NCBI GenBank assembly: GCA_028820495.1
Contig: JAPPIX010000379.1
Span: 1-38,469 of the forward strand
DNA length: 38,469 nucleotides
Direction of reading: 5' to 3'
Origin: Gammaproteobacteria bacterium
Lineage (GTDB): Bacteria; Pseudomonadota; Gammaproteobacteria; Pseudomonadales; Azotimanducaceae
Shown here: piece after piece, positions 7,610-15,556 of the stretch
Layout: the number at the start of each line of letters is the position of its first letter
How positions within the stretch are numbered: position 1 is the first letter of the stretch
The notes under the pieces: generated by a model
The model's input: only the letters and a program-made list of their open reading frames with translations
Told to the model about the DNA's origin: nothing
Databases searched by the model: none
Made by a program: the position numbers and the translations under genes

Positions 7610-10360
7610 ATGCCGAGTGACGTGAACCAGACCCCGGAGGAGGTCGCCCGAGATCGGATCGATGCCCGCCTCCGGGCTGCGGGTTGGCTGGTGCAGGATA
7701 AGGATGCGCTCGACTTCAACGCGGGGCTGGGCATCGCGGTACGCGAGTACCAGACTGACATCGGGCCTGCCGACTACGTTCTCTTCGTTGACCGACAAGC
7801 CGTTGGAGTAGTTGAGGCCAAACCGGATAGTTGGGGCGCCAAGCTCACCACGGTTGAGGAGCAGTCCGAAGGCTACGCCAACGCCAAGCTCAAGTGGGTC
7901 TCGAACAGCGAACCCCTCCCCTTCCTCTACGAGTGTACGGGGCAGATCACGCGCTTCACGAACGGGCGCGATCTCAATCCACGCTCACGGGAAGTCTTCA
8001 CCTTCCACCAGCCGGAGACGTTTCGGGCCTGGAAGCGCGCCCCGCGGTCCCTTCGGTCCGGCATCGCCTCGCTCCCGTCGCTGAACCCGGAAGGACTGCG
8101 CAAGTGCCAAACAAAGGCGATCATCCGTCTTGAAGCTTCCCTGAAGGAGGACCGTCCCCGCGCCCTCGTTCAGATGGCTACCGGCTCCGGGAAGACCTAC
8201 ACCGCCATCACCGTGGTTTACCGCCTGCTGAAGCATGCGGGCGCCCGGCGCGTCCTCTTTCTGGTGGACACCCGCAACCTAGGCGAGCAGGCCGAACAGG
8301 AGTTCATGGCCTTCATCCCCAACGACGACAACCGCAAGTTCACCGAGCTCTACAACGTTCAGCGCCTGACTTCACCCTCGATCGCAGGCGACGTGCAGGT
8401 GGTCATCTCCACGATCCAGCGCCTGTACGCGACGCTCAAGGGCCAGAACCTGGCGGAAGGCGCCGAAGAGGAGCATCCGGAGGAACGGAAGTGGCGCCCC
8501 AGGCAACAGCAGCCGGTCGCTTACAGCGCCGCGCTCCCGCCAGAGCATTTCGACGCGGTCATCATTGACGAGTGCCACCGCTCGATCTACAACCTGTGGC
8601 GGCAGGTGGTCGAGTACTTCGATGCCTTCCTGATCGGCCTCACCGCAACGCCGGACAACCGCACCTACGGGTTCTTCCAGAAGAACGTGGTCAGCGAATA
8701 CACCCACGAAGAGGCCGTGGCGGACAAGGTCAACGTGGGCAACGAGATCTACCTGATCGAGACTCAGGTCACGCAAGGCGGCGAAACGCTCAAGCCCGAG
8801 CAGCTCATCGAGAAGCGGGAACGGCTCACCCGCGCCCGCCGCTGGGCCGTGCAGGAGGAGCGTGCAACCTACGCCGCCAACCAACTCGATCGATCCGTGG
8901 TGAACGTAGACCAGATTCGGACCGTCATCCGCGCATTCCGCGACCACTGGCCGCGGATATTTGCCGGACGCGGGGAACTGCCCAAAACGCTGGTTTTCGC
9001 CAAGACCGACAGCCACGCTGACGACATCATCCAGACGGTGCGGCAGGAGTTCGGGGAAGGCAACGAGTTCTGCCGCAAGATCACCAACGGGGCAAAGAAC
9101 CCGAAGTCCTCCCTCACAGCCTTCCGCAACGACTTCAACCCGCGCATCGCCGTCACGGTGGACATGATCGCCACCGGCACCGACGTGAAGCCCATCGAAT
9201 GCCTGCTGTTCATGCGCGACGTGAAATCGCGGAACTACTTCGAGCAGATGAAGGGACGCGGCACCCGCGTCCTGAAGGCGGACGAACTCAGGAAGGTGAC
9301 GCCATCCGCCCAGGCGAAGACCCACTACGTTATCGTCGATGCCGTGGGCGTCACCAAGTCACTCAAGACGGCCAGCCAGCCGCTGGACACCAAGCCCAGG
9401 GACTCGCTCAAGGACCTCGCCATGAGTCTGATGATGGGCGACCGTTCCGAGGAGACCGCCAGTTCGCTCGCCGCCCGACTTGCGCGGCTCGACCACCAGC
9501 TTGAAACGGCCGACCAAGCGAGGATCGAACAGGCGGCTGGCAAGCCCCTCTCCACCATCGTCCGCGACCTGTTCGACGCCATCGACCCGGACAGGGTGGA
9601 GGCCGACGCCAAGGCGGCTGGCCACGCCAAGCCCGACGAACCCGCCTTGCAAGCCGCCCTTGATAAGCGGATCACCCAAGCGGCCAACGTCTTCACTGGC
9701 CCGCTCATCAACCTGATGGACAGCATCCGCCGCGACAAGGAACAGACCATCGACCACGAAAACCTGGACACCCTCCTGCGCGCCGAGTGGGCTGGCGACG
9801 TGGCGGAAAATGCGAAGCAGATTGCGCAGGACTTCGAGAGCTACCTGAGGGAGAACCGGGATGAGATCGAGGCGCTAACGATTTACTTCACCCAGCCAGC
9901 GCGGCGTTCGGCAGTAACCCTTGCCATGATCAAGGACGTGCTGGCCAAGCTGCGGAAGGACCGCCCGCGCCTCGCCCCGCTGCTCATCTGGCGGGCGTAT
10001 TCGCACCTTGACGATTACAAAGGCCAGCAGCCGGTCAGCGAATTGACGGCCTTGGTCGCCCTCATCCGGCGCGTGTGCGGCCTGGATGACACCTTGACCC
10101 GCCATTCGGATCGGGTGAGGCGGAACTTCCAGACCTGGGTATTGAATCGCCACGCTGGGGCGGGTGAGAAGTTCTCTGAAGAGCAGATGGAGTGGCTGTG
10201 GATGATTCGCGACCATCTCGAAACCTCGTTCACCATTGAGCGCGGAGATCTGGACATGGCGCCCTTTGATGCGCACGGTGGCTTGGGAAAAATGTACGCC
10301 GTATTCGGTGACGGCATGGATAGCGTCATGGCGGAGATGAACGAGGCGTTGGCTGCGTGA
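7610..10360 (+). CDS. hsdR: Type I restriction endonuclease subunit R
   Basis: This 916-residue motor/nuclease subunit has three parts. The N-terminal PD-(D/E)xK nuclease has Asp55, Glu69 and Lys71 (G-P-A-D-Y-V-L-F-V ... V-V-E-A-K). The helicase core has Walker A at 189-196 (M-A-T-G-S-G-K-T) and a DEAH-type box at 320-323 (D-E-C-H). The C-terminal region resembles EcoEI-type HsdR. All visible catalytic residues are intact. HsdR needs HsdM and HsdS to bind and cleave DNA. hsdS follows directly with overlapping stop and start, but the only hsdM in this window is broken, so restriction through this locus is doubtful unless an M subunit is encoded elsewhere. Confidence 0.95.
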   Translation: MPSDVNQTPEEVARDRIDARLRAAGWLVQDKDALDFNAGLGIAVREYQTDIGPADYVLFVDRQAVGVVEAKPDSWGAKLTTVEEQSEGYANAKLKWVSNSEPLPFLYECTGQITRFTNGRDLNPRSREVFTFHQPETFRAWKRAPRSLRSGIASLPSLNPEGLRKCQTKAIIRLEASLKEDRPRALVQMATGSGKTYTAITVVYRLLKHAGARRVLFLVDTRNLGEQAEQEFMAFIPNDDNRKFTELYNVQRLTSPSIAGDVQVVISTIQRLYATLKGQNLAEGAEEEHPEERKWRPRQQQPVAYSAALPPEHFDAVIIDECHRSIYNLWRQVVEYFDAFLIGLTATPDNRTYGFFQKNVVSEYTHEEAVADKVNVGNEIYLIETQVTQGGETLKPEQLIEKRERLTRARRWAVQEERATYAANQLDRSVVNVDQIRTVIRAFRDHWPRIFAGRGELPKTLVFAKTDSHADDIIQTVRQEFGEGNEFCRKITNGAKNPKSSLTAFRNDFNPRIAVTVDMIATGTDVKPIECLLFMRDVKSRNYFEQMKGRGTRVLKADELRKVTPSAQAKTHYVIVDAVGVTKSLKTASQPLDTKPRDSLKDLAMSLMMGDRSEETASSLAARLARLDHQLETADQARIEQAAGKPLSTIVRDLFDAIDPDRVEADAKAAGHAKPDEPALQAALDKRITQAANVFTGPLINLMDSIRRDKEQTIDHENLDTLLRAEWAGDVAENAKQIAQDFESYLRENRDEIEALTIYFTQPARRSAVTLAMIKDVLAKLRKDRPRLAPLLIWRAYSHLDDYKGQQPVSELTALVALIRRVCGLDDTLTRHSDRVRRNFQTWVLNRHAGAGEKFSEEQMEWLWMIRDHLETSFTIERGDLDMAPFDAHGGLGKMYAVFGDGMDSVMAEMNEALAA

Positions 10361-11865
10361 TGGAGTTACCGAGCGGCTGGGCCTCAGGCCCACTGTCCGA
10401 CTTCGTTGCACCGCGTGGGGAAAAAGTGTCTCCCCCAGACTTCCCGAAACTGCCTTTCATCGGCATGGATCACGTTGAGGCCCACACCACGAAAATTGTC
10501 GGGTCAGTTCCATCCAGACAGATGAAGAGCCGAGCGTCGCGGTTCCGCGAGAACGATGTCCTCTACGGACGTCTGCGCCCGTACCTCAACAAGGTCGCCC
10601 AGCCCAAATTCGATGGTCTAGCTTCCGGTGAGTTCATCGTCTTCGAGGGCAACGAGCTGATTGACTCCAGCTTTCTCCGCTATCGCTTGCATGCCCGTGA
10701 CTTCGTCAACTTCGCCTCCCACCTCAATGAGGGGGACCGCCCACGCGTGAACTTCAACCAGATCGGCAATTTCGAAGTCCAAGTACCCCCACCCGGGGAG
10801 CAACGCCGCATTGTCAAGAGGATCGAAACGCTGTTCGACGAGATCGACCAGGGTGTCGAGAGCCTTCGCGATGCCAAGCGAGCCGTCAAACTCTATCGCC
10901 AATCCCTGCTCAAATCCGCCTTTGAAGGCCGCCTAACCGCTGACTGGCGGGCAAAGAACCCCGACAAGCTGGAAAGCCCAGAAGTTCTGCTCGCAAGCAT
11001 TCGCGAGGAACGCGAAGAGAGCTTTCGAGCGGCTCTCGACGAGTGGGAGGAGGCCACAGCCGAGTGGCGCGACAACGGTGAATTCGGCAAGAAACCCACA
11101 AAGCCGAAACTGCCCAAAACTGTCGCCGAGCGCTCAGACGGCCAATTGGCCACTCCTACGACTTGGGCCACCGTTCCCCTTCAACGTATTGCCCTGGAAG
11201 CCATTCTTGGAAAGATGCTGGACCGGCAAAAGAATCGCGGCCAGCCTCGACCATATCTAGGCAACATCAACCTCAGGTGGGGTTTGTTCAAGGTTGATCC
11301 AGAGAAGCTGATCCCCATCGAGGATCACGAAGTTCCACGCTACGCCGTCAGAAAGGGAGACTTGGTCATCTGCGAGGGCGGCGAACCTGGCCGGTGTGCC
11401 GTTTGGAAAGGCGAGGACGACAAGGTCTTCATCCAAAAGGCCCTTCATCGTGTTCGCTTCACGGCGTCATACTCGCCCATGTTCGCTTACTACTACTTCA
11501 GATTCGCGACCGTTGCGGGTCTTCTGGACAAGCACTTCACGGGTTCAACGATCAAACACCTCACCGGAAAGGCACTGGAAGAGGTTCTGCTCCCCATCTG
11601 CTCCCCCGCCGAACAAGCCGAAATCGTCCGCATCCTCAATGAGCATCTTGCAGCCACCAACACCTTGGAAGCCGAGATCGATGTCAACTTCACCCGCGGC
11701 GAAGCGCTCCGCCAATCCATCCTAAAACAGGCATTTGCCGGTCAACTCGTCCCCCAGAACCCCGACGACGAATCCGCCGCCATTCTTTTAGAGCGCATCA
11801 AGGCCGAGAAAGCCTCGCAGAAGCCGAAGGGAACGGCGCGCAAGCGCAAGGCGGCTATTGCGTGA
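10360..11865 (+). CDS. hsdS: Type I restriction specificity subunit S
   Basis: This 501-residue protein has two target-recognition domains (about 1-145 and 265-420), each followed by a conserved helical spacer. The first spacer follows P-P-P-G-E-Q-R-R-I-V-K-R-I-E-T-L-F-D-E-I-D, and the second follows C-S-P-A-E-Q-A-E-I-V-R-I-L-N-E-H-L. S-L-L-K-S-A-F-E-G-R-L and S-I-L-K-Q-A-F-A-G-Q-L are the repeated C-terminal motifs. The ATG overlaps the hsdR stop (TGATG), and a GTG 3 bp upstream is also possible. It defines the DNA site of the complex. The Fic gene starts in its last codons. Confidence 0.95.
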   Translation: MELPSGWASGPLSDFVAPRGEKVSPPDFPKLPFIGMDHVEAHTTKIVGSVPSRQMKSRASRFRENDVLYGRLRPYLNKVAQPKFDGLASGEFIVFEGNELIDSSFLRYRLHARDFVNFASHLNEGDRPRVNFNQIGNFEVQVPPPGEQRRIVKRIETLFDEIDQGVESLRDAKRAVKLYRQSLLKSAFEGRLTADWRAKNPDKLESPEVLLASIREEREESFRAALDEWEEATAEWRDNGEFGKKPTKPKLPKTVAERSDGQLATPTTWATVPLQRIALEAILGKMLDRQKNRGQPRPYLGNINLRWGLFKVDPEKLIPIEDHEVPRYAVRKGDLVICEGGEPGRCAVWKGEDDKVFIQKALHRVRFTASYSPMFAYYYFRFATVAGLLDKHFTGSTIKHLTGKALEEVLLPICSPAEQAEIVRILNEHLAATNTLEAEIDVNFTRGEALRQSILKQAFAGQLVPQNPDDESAAILLERIKAEKASQKPKGTARKRKAAIA

Positions 11866-12500
11866 ACGACCGCTACGACACTACGGGCAGCATCGAAGCG
11901 CAGTTCGAGCCCGGTTCGAGCGGTGGTGTGCTGGCCAACAAGCTTGGCATCTCAGACCCACTGGAGATGAACGAGGTCGAACTCGATCTGTTGAATCGGC
12001 TCTACGAAGAGACATTCGACTCGGTTGCGGCCGACCAAGCCCTTACCGTCGCTGATATCACTGAATGGCATCGCCGCTGGCTGATCAATGTCTATGACTG
12101 GGCAGGTCGGTACCGTACTCTCAACATGGCCAAGGGAGATTTCCAGTTTGCGGCCACTGCTCAAATCGAGCGACTGATGGGCCATCTGGACAAGGAAATT
12201 CTGCCCATTCACACACCTTGCCAAGGCATGTCGGAAGAGAAGCTCATCGAAGCCATCGCTGTTGTCCACGTTGAACTGATACTGATTCATCCGTTTCGCG
12301 AAGGAAATGGCCGACTGTCGCGCCTGCTAGCCGATGTGATGGCAGTGCAGGCAGGTCGGCGTGAATTGGACTTCACTTCATGGGACGAACACAGGGACAA
12401 GTACTTCGCCTGCATTCAGGCAGGGATGAGCGACTATGAGCCGATGAAGGGACTTGTCAGCCTAGCGGCACGCGAGGCGGGGAATTGCGGAGTTGCCTGA
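11862..12500 (+). CDS. Fic domain protein (probable AMP-transferase)
   Basis: This 212-residue protein carries the complete Fic motif H-P-F-R-E-G-N-G-R at 143-151, with catalytic His143, Glu147 and Arg151. The conserved W-H-R-R-W-L-x-N-V-Y-x-W-A-G-R-Y-R segment lies earlier. Fic enzymes usually transfer AMP from ATP to a target protein. I see no inhibitory helix motif (S/T-x-x-x-E-G/N) inside this protein. That makes a separate antitoxin likely, and the convergent small gene just downstream is a candidate. The start overlaps the hsdS stop by 4 bp, so it is translated with the restriction genes. Confidence 0.92.
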   Translation: MNDRYDTTGSIEAQFEPGSSGGVLANKLGISDPLEMNEVELDLLNRLYEETFDSVAADQALTVADITEWHRRWLINVYDWAGRYRTLNMAKGDFQFAATAQIERLMGHLDKEILPIHTPCQGMSEEKLIEAIAVVHVELILIHPFREGNGRLSRLLADVMAVQAGRRELDFTSWDEHRDKYFACIQAGMSDYEPMKGLVSLAAREAGNCGVA

Positions 12501-12636
12501 GCTTGGCTTCAATGACTTGCACGGACTCGCCTGTCTCTATCGCCGTCGAACTGGCTACGCTTCGAATCCGCCGCCGCATCGCCTCCGGAGAGTTGCGCAA
12601 GTGAGGATTGGTCTCCGAGAGCGGTTTGCGTTTCAT
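12457..12636 (-). CDS. Small protein convergent with Fic, possible Fic antitoxin
   Basis: This 59-residue basic protein starts M-K-R-K-P-L-S-E-T-N-P-H-L-R and contains S-S-T-A-I-E-T-G-E-S-V. The S-x-x-x-E segment resembles the inhibitory helix (S/T-x-x-x-E-G/N) that blocks Fic active sites, although here Thr stands where Gly or Asn is usual. Its 3' end overlaps the Fic gene by 44 bp, tail to tail. The start at 12636 is chosen because a K-P-L-S-x-T-N-P start recurs, as I recall, in small proteins near Fic genes. The longer frame upstream is unconvincing. Function is inferred from motif and position only. Confidence 0.5.
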   Translation of the reverse strand: MKRKPLSETNPHLRNSPEAMRRRIRSVASSTAIETGESVQVIEAKLRQLRNSPPRVPLG

Positions 12637-12721
12637 GGCGTCATTGTAGCCGATTAGGGGTAGCCCCTGCCGATGGCGAGAAAGCGTTGGCCATTCCAAT
12701 TTCTGTGAACCCGGCACACGA

Positions 12722-12727
12722 TATACT
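12722..12727 (+). promoter_or_regulatory. Possible -10 box for the PIN pair
   Basis: TATACT (5 of 6 with the sigma70 consensus) lies 31 bp before the ATG at 12759. No good -35 box stands at the right distance. A strong ribosome site GAAGGAG follows at 12745-12751. Confidence 0.3.
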
Positions 12728-12758
12728 ACCCAGAGTTGAGCAGTGAAGGAGCGTTCTC

Positions 12759-13040
12759 ATGCAGGCGCGGGAAGCAGTCGAAGTCGCAAAGAAGCACGTC
12801 GCCGAGTTATTCGAGGCTGAACCCATCGGGGAAGTTGGCTTGGAGGAGATCGAACTTCGAGGCGACATGTGGTCCGTGACCATCGGCTTCACTAGAGACT
12901 GGCCCGTTTCGAGGGGCGTACTCAAGTCGCTTGGCGGTGCAGGGCGAACCTACAAAGTAGTGAGTATCGACGACAAGACGGGGTTGGTGCAGTCGCTGAG
13001 GCATCGAGAGGTATCCAGGGACGGCCCCAATGGTCAGTAG
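12759..13040 (+). CDS. Hypothetical protein upstream of PIN-domain gene
   Basis: This 93-residue protein has a helical, acidic first third, then probable beta strands (M-W-S-V-T-I-G-F; R-T-Y-K-V-V-S-I-D-D-K-T-G). The Y-K-V-V-x-I-D-x-x-T-G pattern is reminiscent of PepSY-like small folds, but I cannot assign a family. A GAAGGAG site stands 7 bp before the ATG. Its end overlaps the PIN gene by 11 bp, so the two are one operon. It may be the cognate antitoxin or partner of the PIN protein. No DNA-binding motif is visible, which is unusual for a VapB-type antitoxin. Confidence 0.75.
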   Translation: MQAREAVEVAKKHVAELFEAEPIGEVGLEEIELRGDMWSVTIGFTRDWPVSRGVLKSLGGAGRTYKVVSIDDKTGLVQSLRHREVSRDGPNGQ

Positions 13041-13497
13041 CGGAATCTACGTTGACGCGAACCTCTTGGTGCTGCTGGTGGTGGGCCTCACAGGGAAAGG
13101 CCTAATCGCCAAGCACCGGCGACTTCGCGAATACACCGTTGACGACTATGATCTCCTCTACCGATTTCTGAAGCGGTCGAGGCAAGTGTTTGTGACGCCC
13201 AACACGGTCACGGAAGCCTCGAACCTGCTCGCCTACCACGGCGAGCCGGAGCGGTCCGCCCTTATGAACGCGCTGGGCAAGCTGATTGAGGAGAGTCCTG
13301 AGACGGTGATTCCAAGCAAGGAGGCATCAAGCGACAGCCGGTTTATTCGGCTTGGGCTCACCGACGCCGCACTGCTACAGGCGGTGTCCCCGACAACGCC
13401 TCTCTTGACAGTGGACCTCGATCTGTTTCTGGCTGCGTCAGCCCAAAGCAGCGAAGCAGCAATCAATTTCAACCACCTCCGTTTTGCTGGCGCGTGA
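13030..13497 (+). CDS. PIN-domain protein (putative RNase)
   Basis: This 155-residue protein shows the acidic residues of PIN ribonucleases in order: Asp9 (Y-V-D-A-N-L-L), Glu62 (T-V-T-E-A-S-N-L-L), Asp112 (G-L-T-D-A-A-L-L) and Asp129/Asp131 (T-V-D-L-D-L). PIN proteins are Mg2+-dependent RNases, often the toxin of a pair. It overlaps the 93-residue gene by 11 bp. It is longer and less compact than a classic VapC, so it may be a different PIN group. Confidence 0.8.
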   Translation: MVSSGIYVDANLLVLLVVGLTGKGLIAKHRRLREYTVDDYDLLYRFLKRSRQVFVTPNTVTEASNLLAYHGEPERSALMNALGKLIEESPETVIPSKEASSDSRFIRLGLTDAALLQAVSPTTPLLTVDLDLFLAASAQSSEAAINFNHLRFAGA

Positions 13498-13563
13498 CTT
13501 TCCGGGCCGTGCGACACGCCTCGGGAAACAAGACCAGCAATTCGCAAACAGCGCCAAGTCAAA

Positions 13564-14508
13564 ATGACAGCGACACTTCCGATCAACATCGACAGCAGCC
13601 TCAGACGGCGCAACGTCGAGAGCGAGCGCGTCGAAATTCGCAGTTACAGCAACACGGTACAGACGCACGGCGAGGACGAGCGCGAACTGTTGGGACTGGC
13701 GGCCACAGTGCCCTTCGATGACCGCTATCACCCCAACGCCTCGCTTGCGGATCTCTCTCCCCTACTGATTCGTGCGCACCTCCAGGATGCCCGCAGCGAC
13801 CTCTTTCACGAGTTGCCCGGTCTGTCGATGGAAGCCTTGGCACGGCGCATGAACATCGTCGGGGGCCCTGATGAAGCCCTGTTTCCCAAGAACGTCGGCC
13901 TTCTGTTCTTCAACGACCGCCCCCATGAGTTCTTCCCGGCCACCCAGATCGACGTGATCTGGTTTCCAGACGGCCCCGATGGCGGCAATTTCGAGGAAAG
14001 GCAGTTTCGCGGGCCACTAGCGGCAATCCTGCGCGATGCAGTGAGCTACATCGATCGCAACTTGCTGAAACAGGCAGTCGTCAAACACCCCGACCGGCCC
14101 GAAGCCGATCGGTTCTGGAACTTTCCGCTGGCGGCAATTGAGGAGGCGCTGGGCAATGCCATCTACCACCGTTCCTACGAAGTGCGCGAGCCGGTGAAGG
14201 TGCGGATCACACCGGAAGAAATTGTGGTGTTGAGCTTTCCGGGCGCCGATCGCTCCATCCGAATGGCTGACCTGCTGCAAGGCCGGGCGGTGAGCCACCG
14301 CTACCGCAACCTGCGGATCGGCGAGTTCCTCAGGGAATTGGACTCGGCGAAAAGCCACTCGACCGGAGTGCCGAAGATATTGCGGGCGATGCGCAACAAT
14401 GGCTCGCCGCCGCCGAACTTCGAGACCGATGATGATCGCACTTGGTTTCTGGTCCGGTTGCCAGTGCATTCGGGGTTTCGTGGACAGCGGAAGGCAGCAT
14501 GGGATTGA
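13564..14508 (+). CDS. ATP-binding protein of the AlbA_2/RecG-like regulator family, lacking the AlbA domain
   Basis: This 314-residue protein has a normal C-terminal GHKL-like ATP-binding part (F-P-L-A-A-I-E-E-A-L-G-N-A-I-Y-H-R-S-Y) and the E-R-E-L-L-G-L-A-A-T-V-P-F-D-D-R linker of COG2865-type proteins. Its first about 26 residues (L-P-I-N-I-D-S-S-L, E-S-E-R-V-E) look like the true N-terminus of full-length relatives. These usually continue into an AlbA_2/Schlafen AAA_4 domain of about 110-130 residues. That domain is absent: after E-I-R the sequence jumps to S-N-T-V-Q-T-H-G-E-D-E-R-E-L-L. I infer an in-frame internal deletion near 13635-13650. Such genes often travel with type I restriction systems. 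Confidence 0.75.
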   Translation: MTATLPINIDSSLRRRNVESERVEIRSYSNTVQTHGEDERELLGLAATVPFDDRYHPNASLADLSPLLIRAHLQDARSDLFHELPGLSMEALARRMNIVGGPDEALFPKNVGLLFFNDRPHEFFPATQIDVIWFPDGPDGGNFEERQFRGPLAAILRDAVSYIDRNLLKQAVVKHPDRPEADRFWNFPLAAIEEALGNAIYHRSYEVREPVKVRITPEEIVVLSFPGADRSIRMADLLQGRAVSHRYRNLRIGEFLRELDSAKSHSTGVPKILRAMRNNGSPPPNFETDDDRTWFLVRLPVHSGFRGQRKAAWD

Positions 14509-14603
14509 AATGACTTTGCCGGACCAGCCGACCAGCACTAAACCGCGCTATCACCTTACGCCTACGGGGAGACCCTAATGCGACAGATCCGGGCATCTCG
14601 CCC

Positions 14604-15519
14604 ATGACCACCGCTTCCATCGTTTCCAGGGTGTGGAGCTTCTGCACCACGCTGCGCGACGACGGCGTGGGCTACGGCGACTACCTTGAGCAGCTCACCT
14701 ACCTGATCTTCCTCAAGATGGCGGACGAATACGCCAAGCCACCCTACAACCGCGATGTCGGCATCCCCGAGGGCCACGACTGGACCAGCCTCACCACCCG
14801 CCGGGGTGCCGCGCTTGAAGAGCACTACGTCGCCCTACTCCGCCACCTTGGCCAGCAGAAAGGGATGCTCGGCCAGGTTTTCGCCAAGGCGCAGAACAAG
14901 ATCACCGACCCAGCCAAGCTCTTCCGGCTGATCGACATGGTGGACGGCACCAACTGGGTGATGCTCGGCGCTGATGTGAAGGGCGACATCTACGAGGGGC
15001 TGCTGGAGCGCAACGCGGAGGATACGAAGTCCGGTGCGGGGCAGTACTTCACGCCCCGTGCTCTGATCCGCGCCATGGTGGCTTGCGTGCGCCCCGAACC
15101 CGGCAGGACCATCGCCGACCCCGCCTGCGGAACCGGCGGATTCTTCCTTGCTGCCCACGACTTCCTCGCCGACCCAGACATTTGGCCACTCGACAGGGAC
15201 CAGAAGGAGTTCCTGAAGCACTCAACCTTTGACCTACGCCCACCTTGAGGACTTCGTGGCGTGCTATAGGCCGGAAAACCGCCACGTCCGGGAACCGACT
15301 TGGAGCGGGGACACCCCGGACGGCCGATGGCGCGCCTATTCGCGCGAAGAGCTTCTACAGCGCGACAAGGCCAGCCTCGATGTGTTTTGGCTGAAGGATG
15401 CATCCATGACCGATCTGGAAAATCTGCCGGAACCAGACGTGCTGGCTGAGGAGATCGTTGAGAACTTGCGGTCGGCACTGGCTAGCTTTGAGACTGTTGT
15501 TGGTGGCCACCGTCGGTGA
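14604..15519 (+). pseudogene. hsdM: Type I restriction methyltransferase subunit M, internally deleted
   Basis: Residues 1-209 are a normal HsdM N-terminus (V-S-R-V-W-S-F-C-T-T-L-R-D-D-G-V-G-Y-G-D) with the AdoMet motif A-D-P-A-C-G-T-G-G-F-F at 171-181. After E-F-L-K-H-S-T-F the frame ends at 15248. The true HsdM C-terminus (P-L-T-Y-A-H-L-E-D-F-V-A-C-Y ... L-P-E-P-D-V-L-A-E-E-I) continues in another frame from about 15226 to 15519. Compared with the usual size of about 490-500 residues, about 190 residues are missing, including the catalytic N-P-P-F motif. The junction lies within 15221-15231. The product cannot methylate DNA as read. An assembly error is the alternative explanation. Confidence 0.85.
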
Positions 15520-15556
15520 TCCACAAACACAGCAACGCTCGAGTTGGTCAGCGGAG

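Noticed and set aside
8372..9325. 317-residue open frame antisense to hsdR
   Set aside because: Lies over the conserved helicase part of hsdR and shows no domain of its own.
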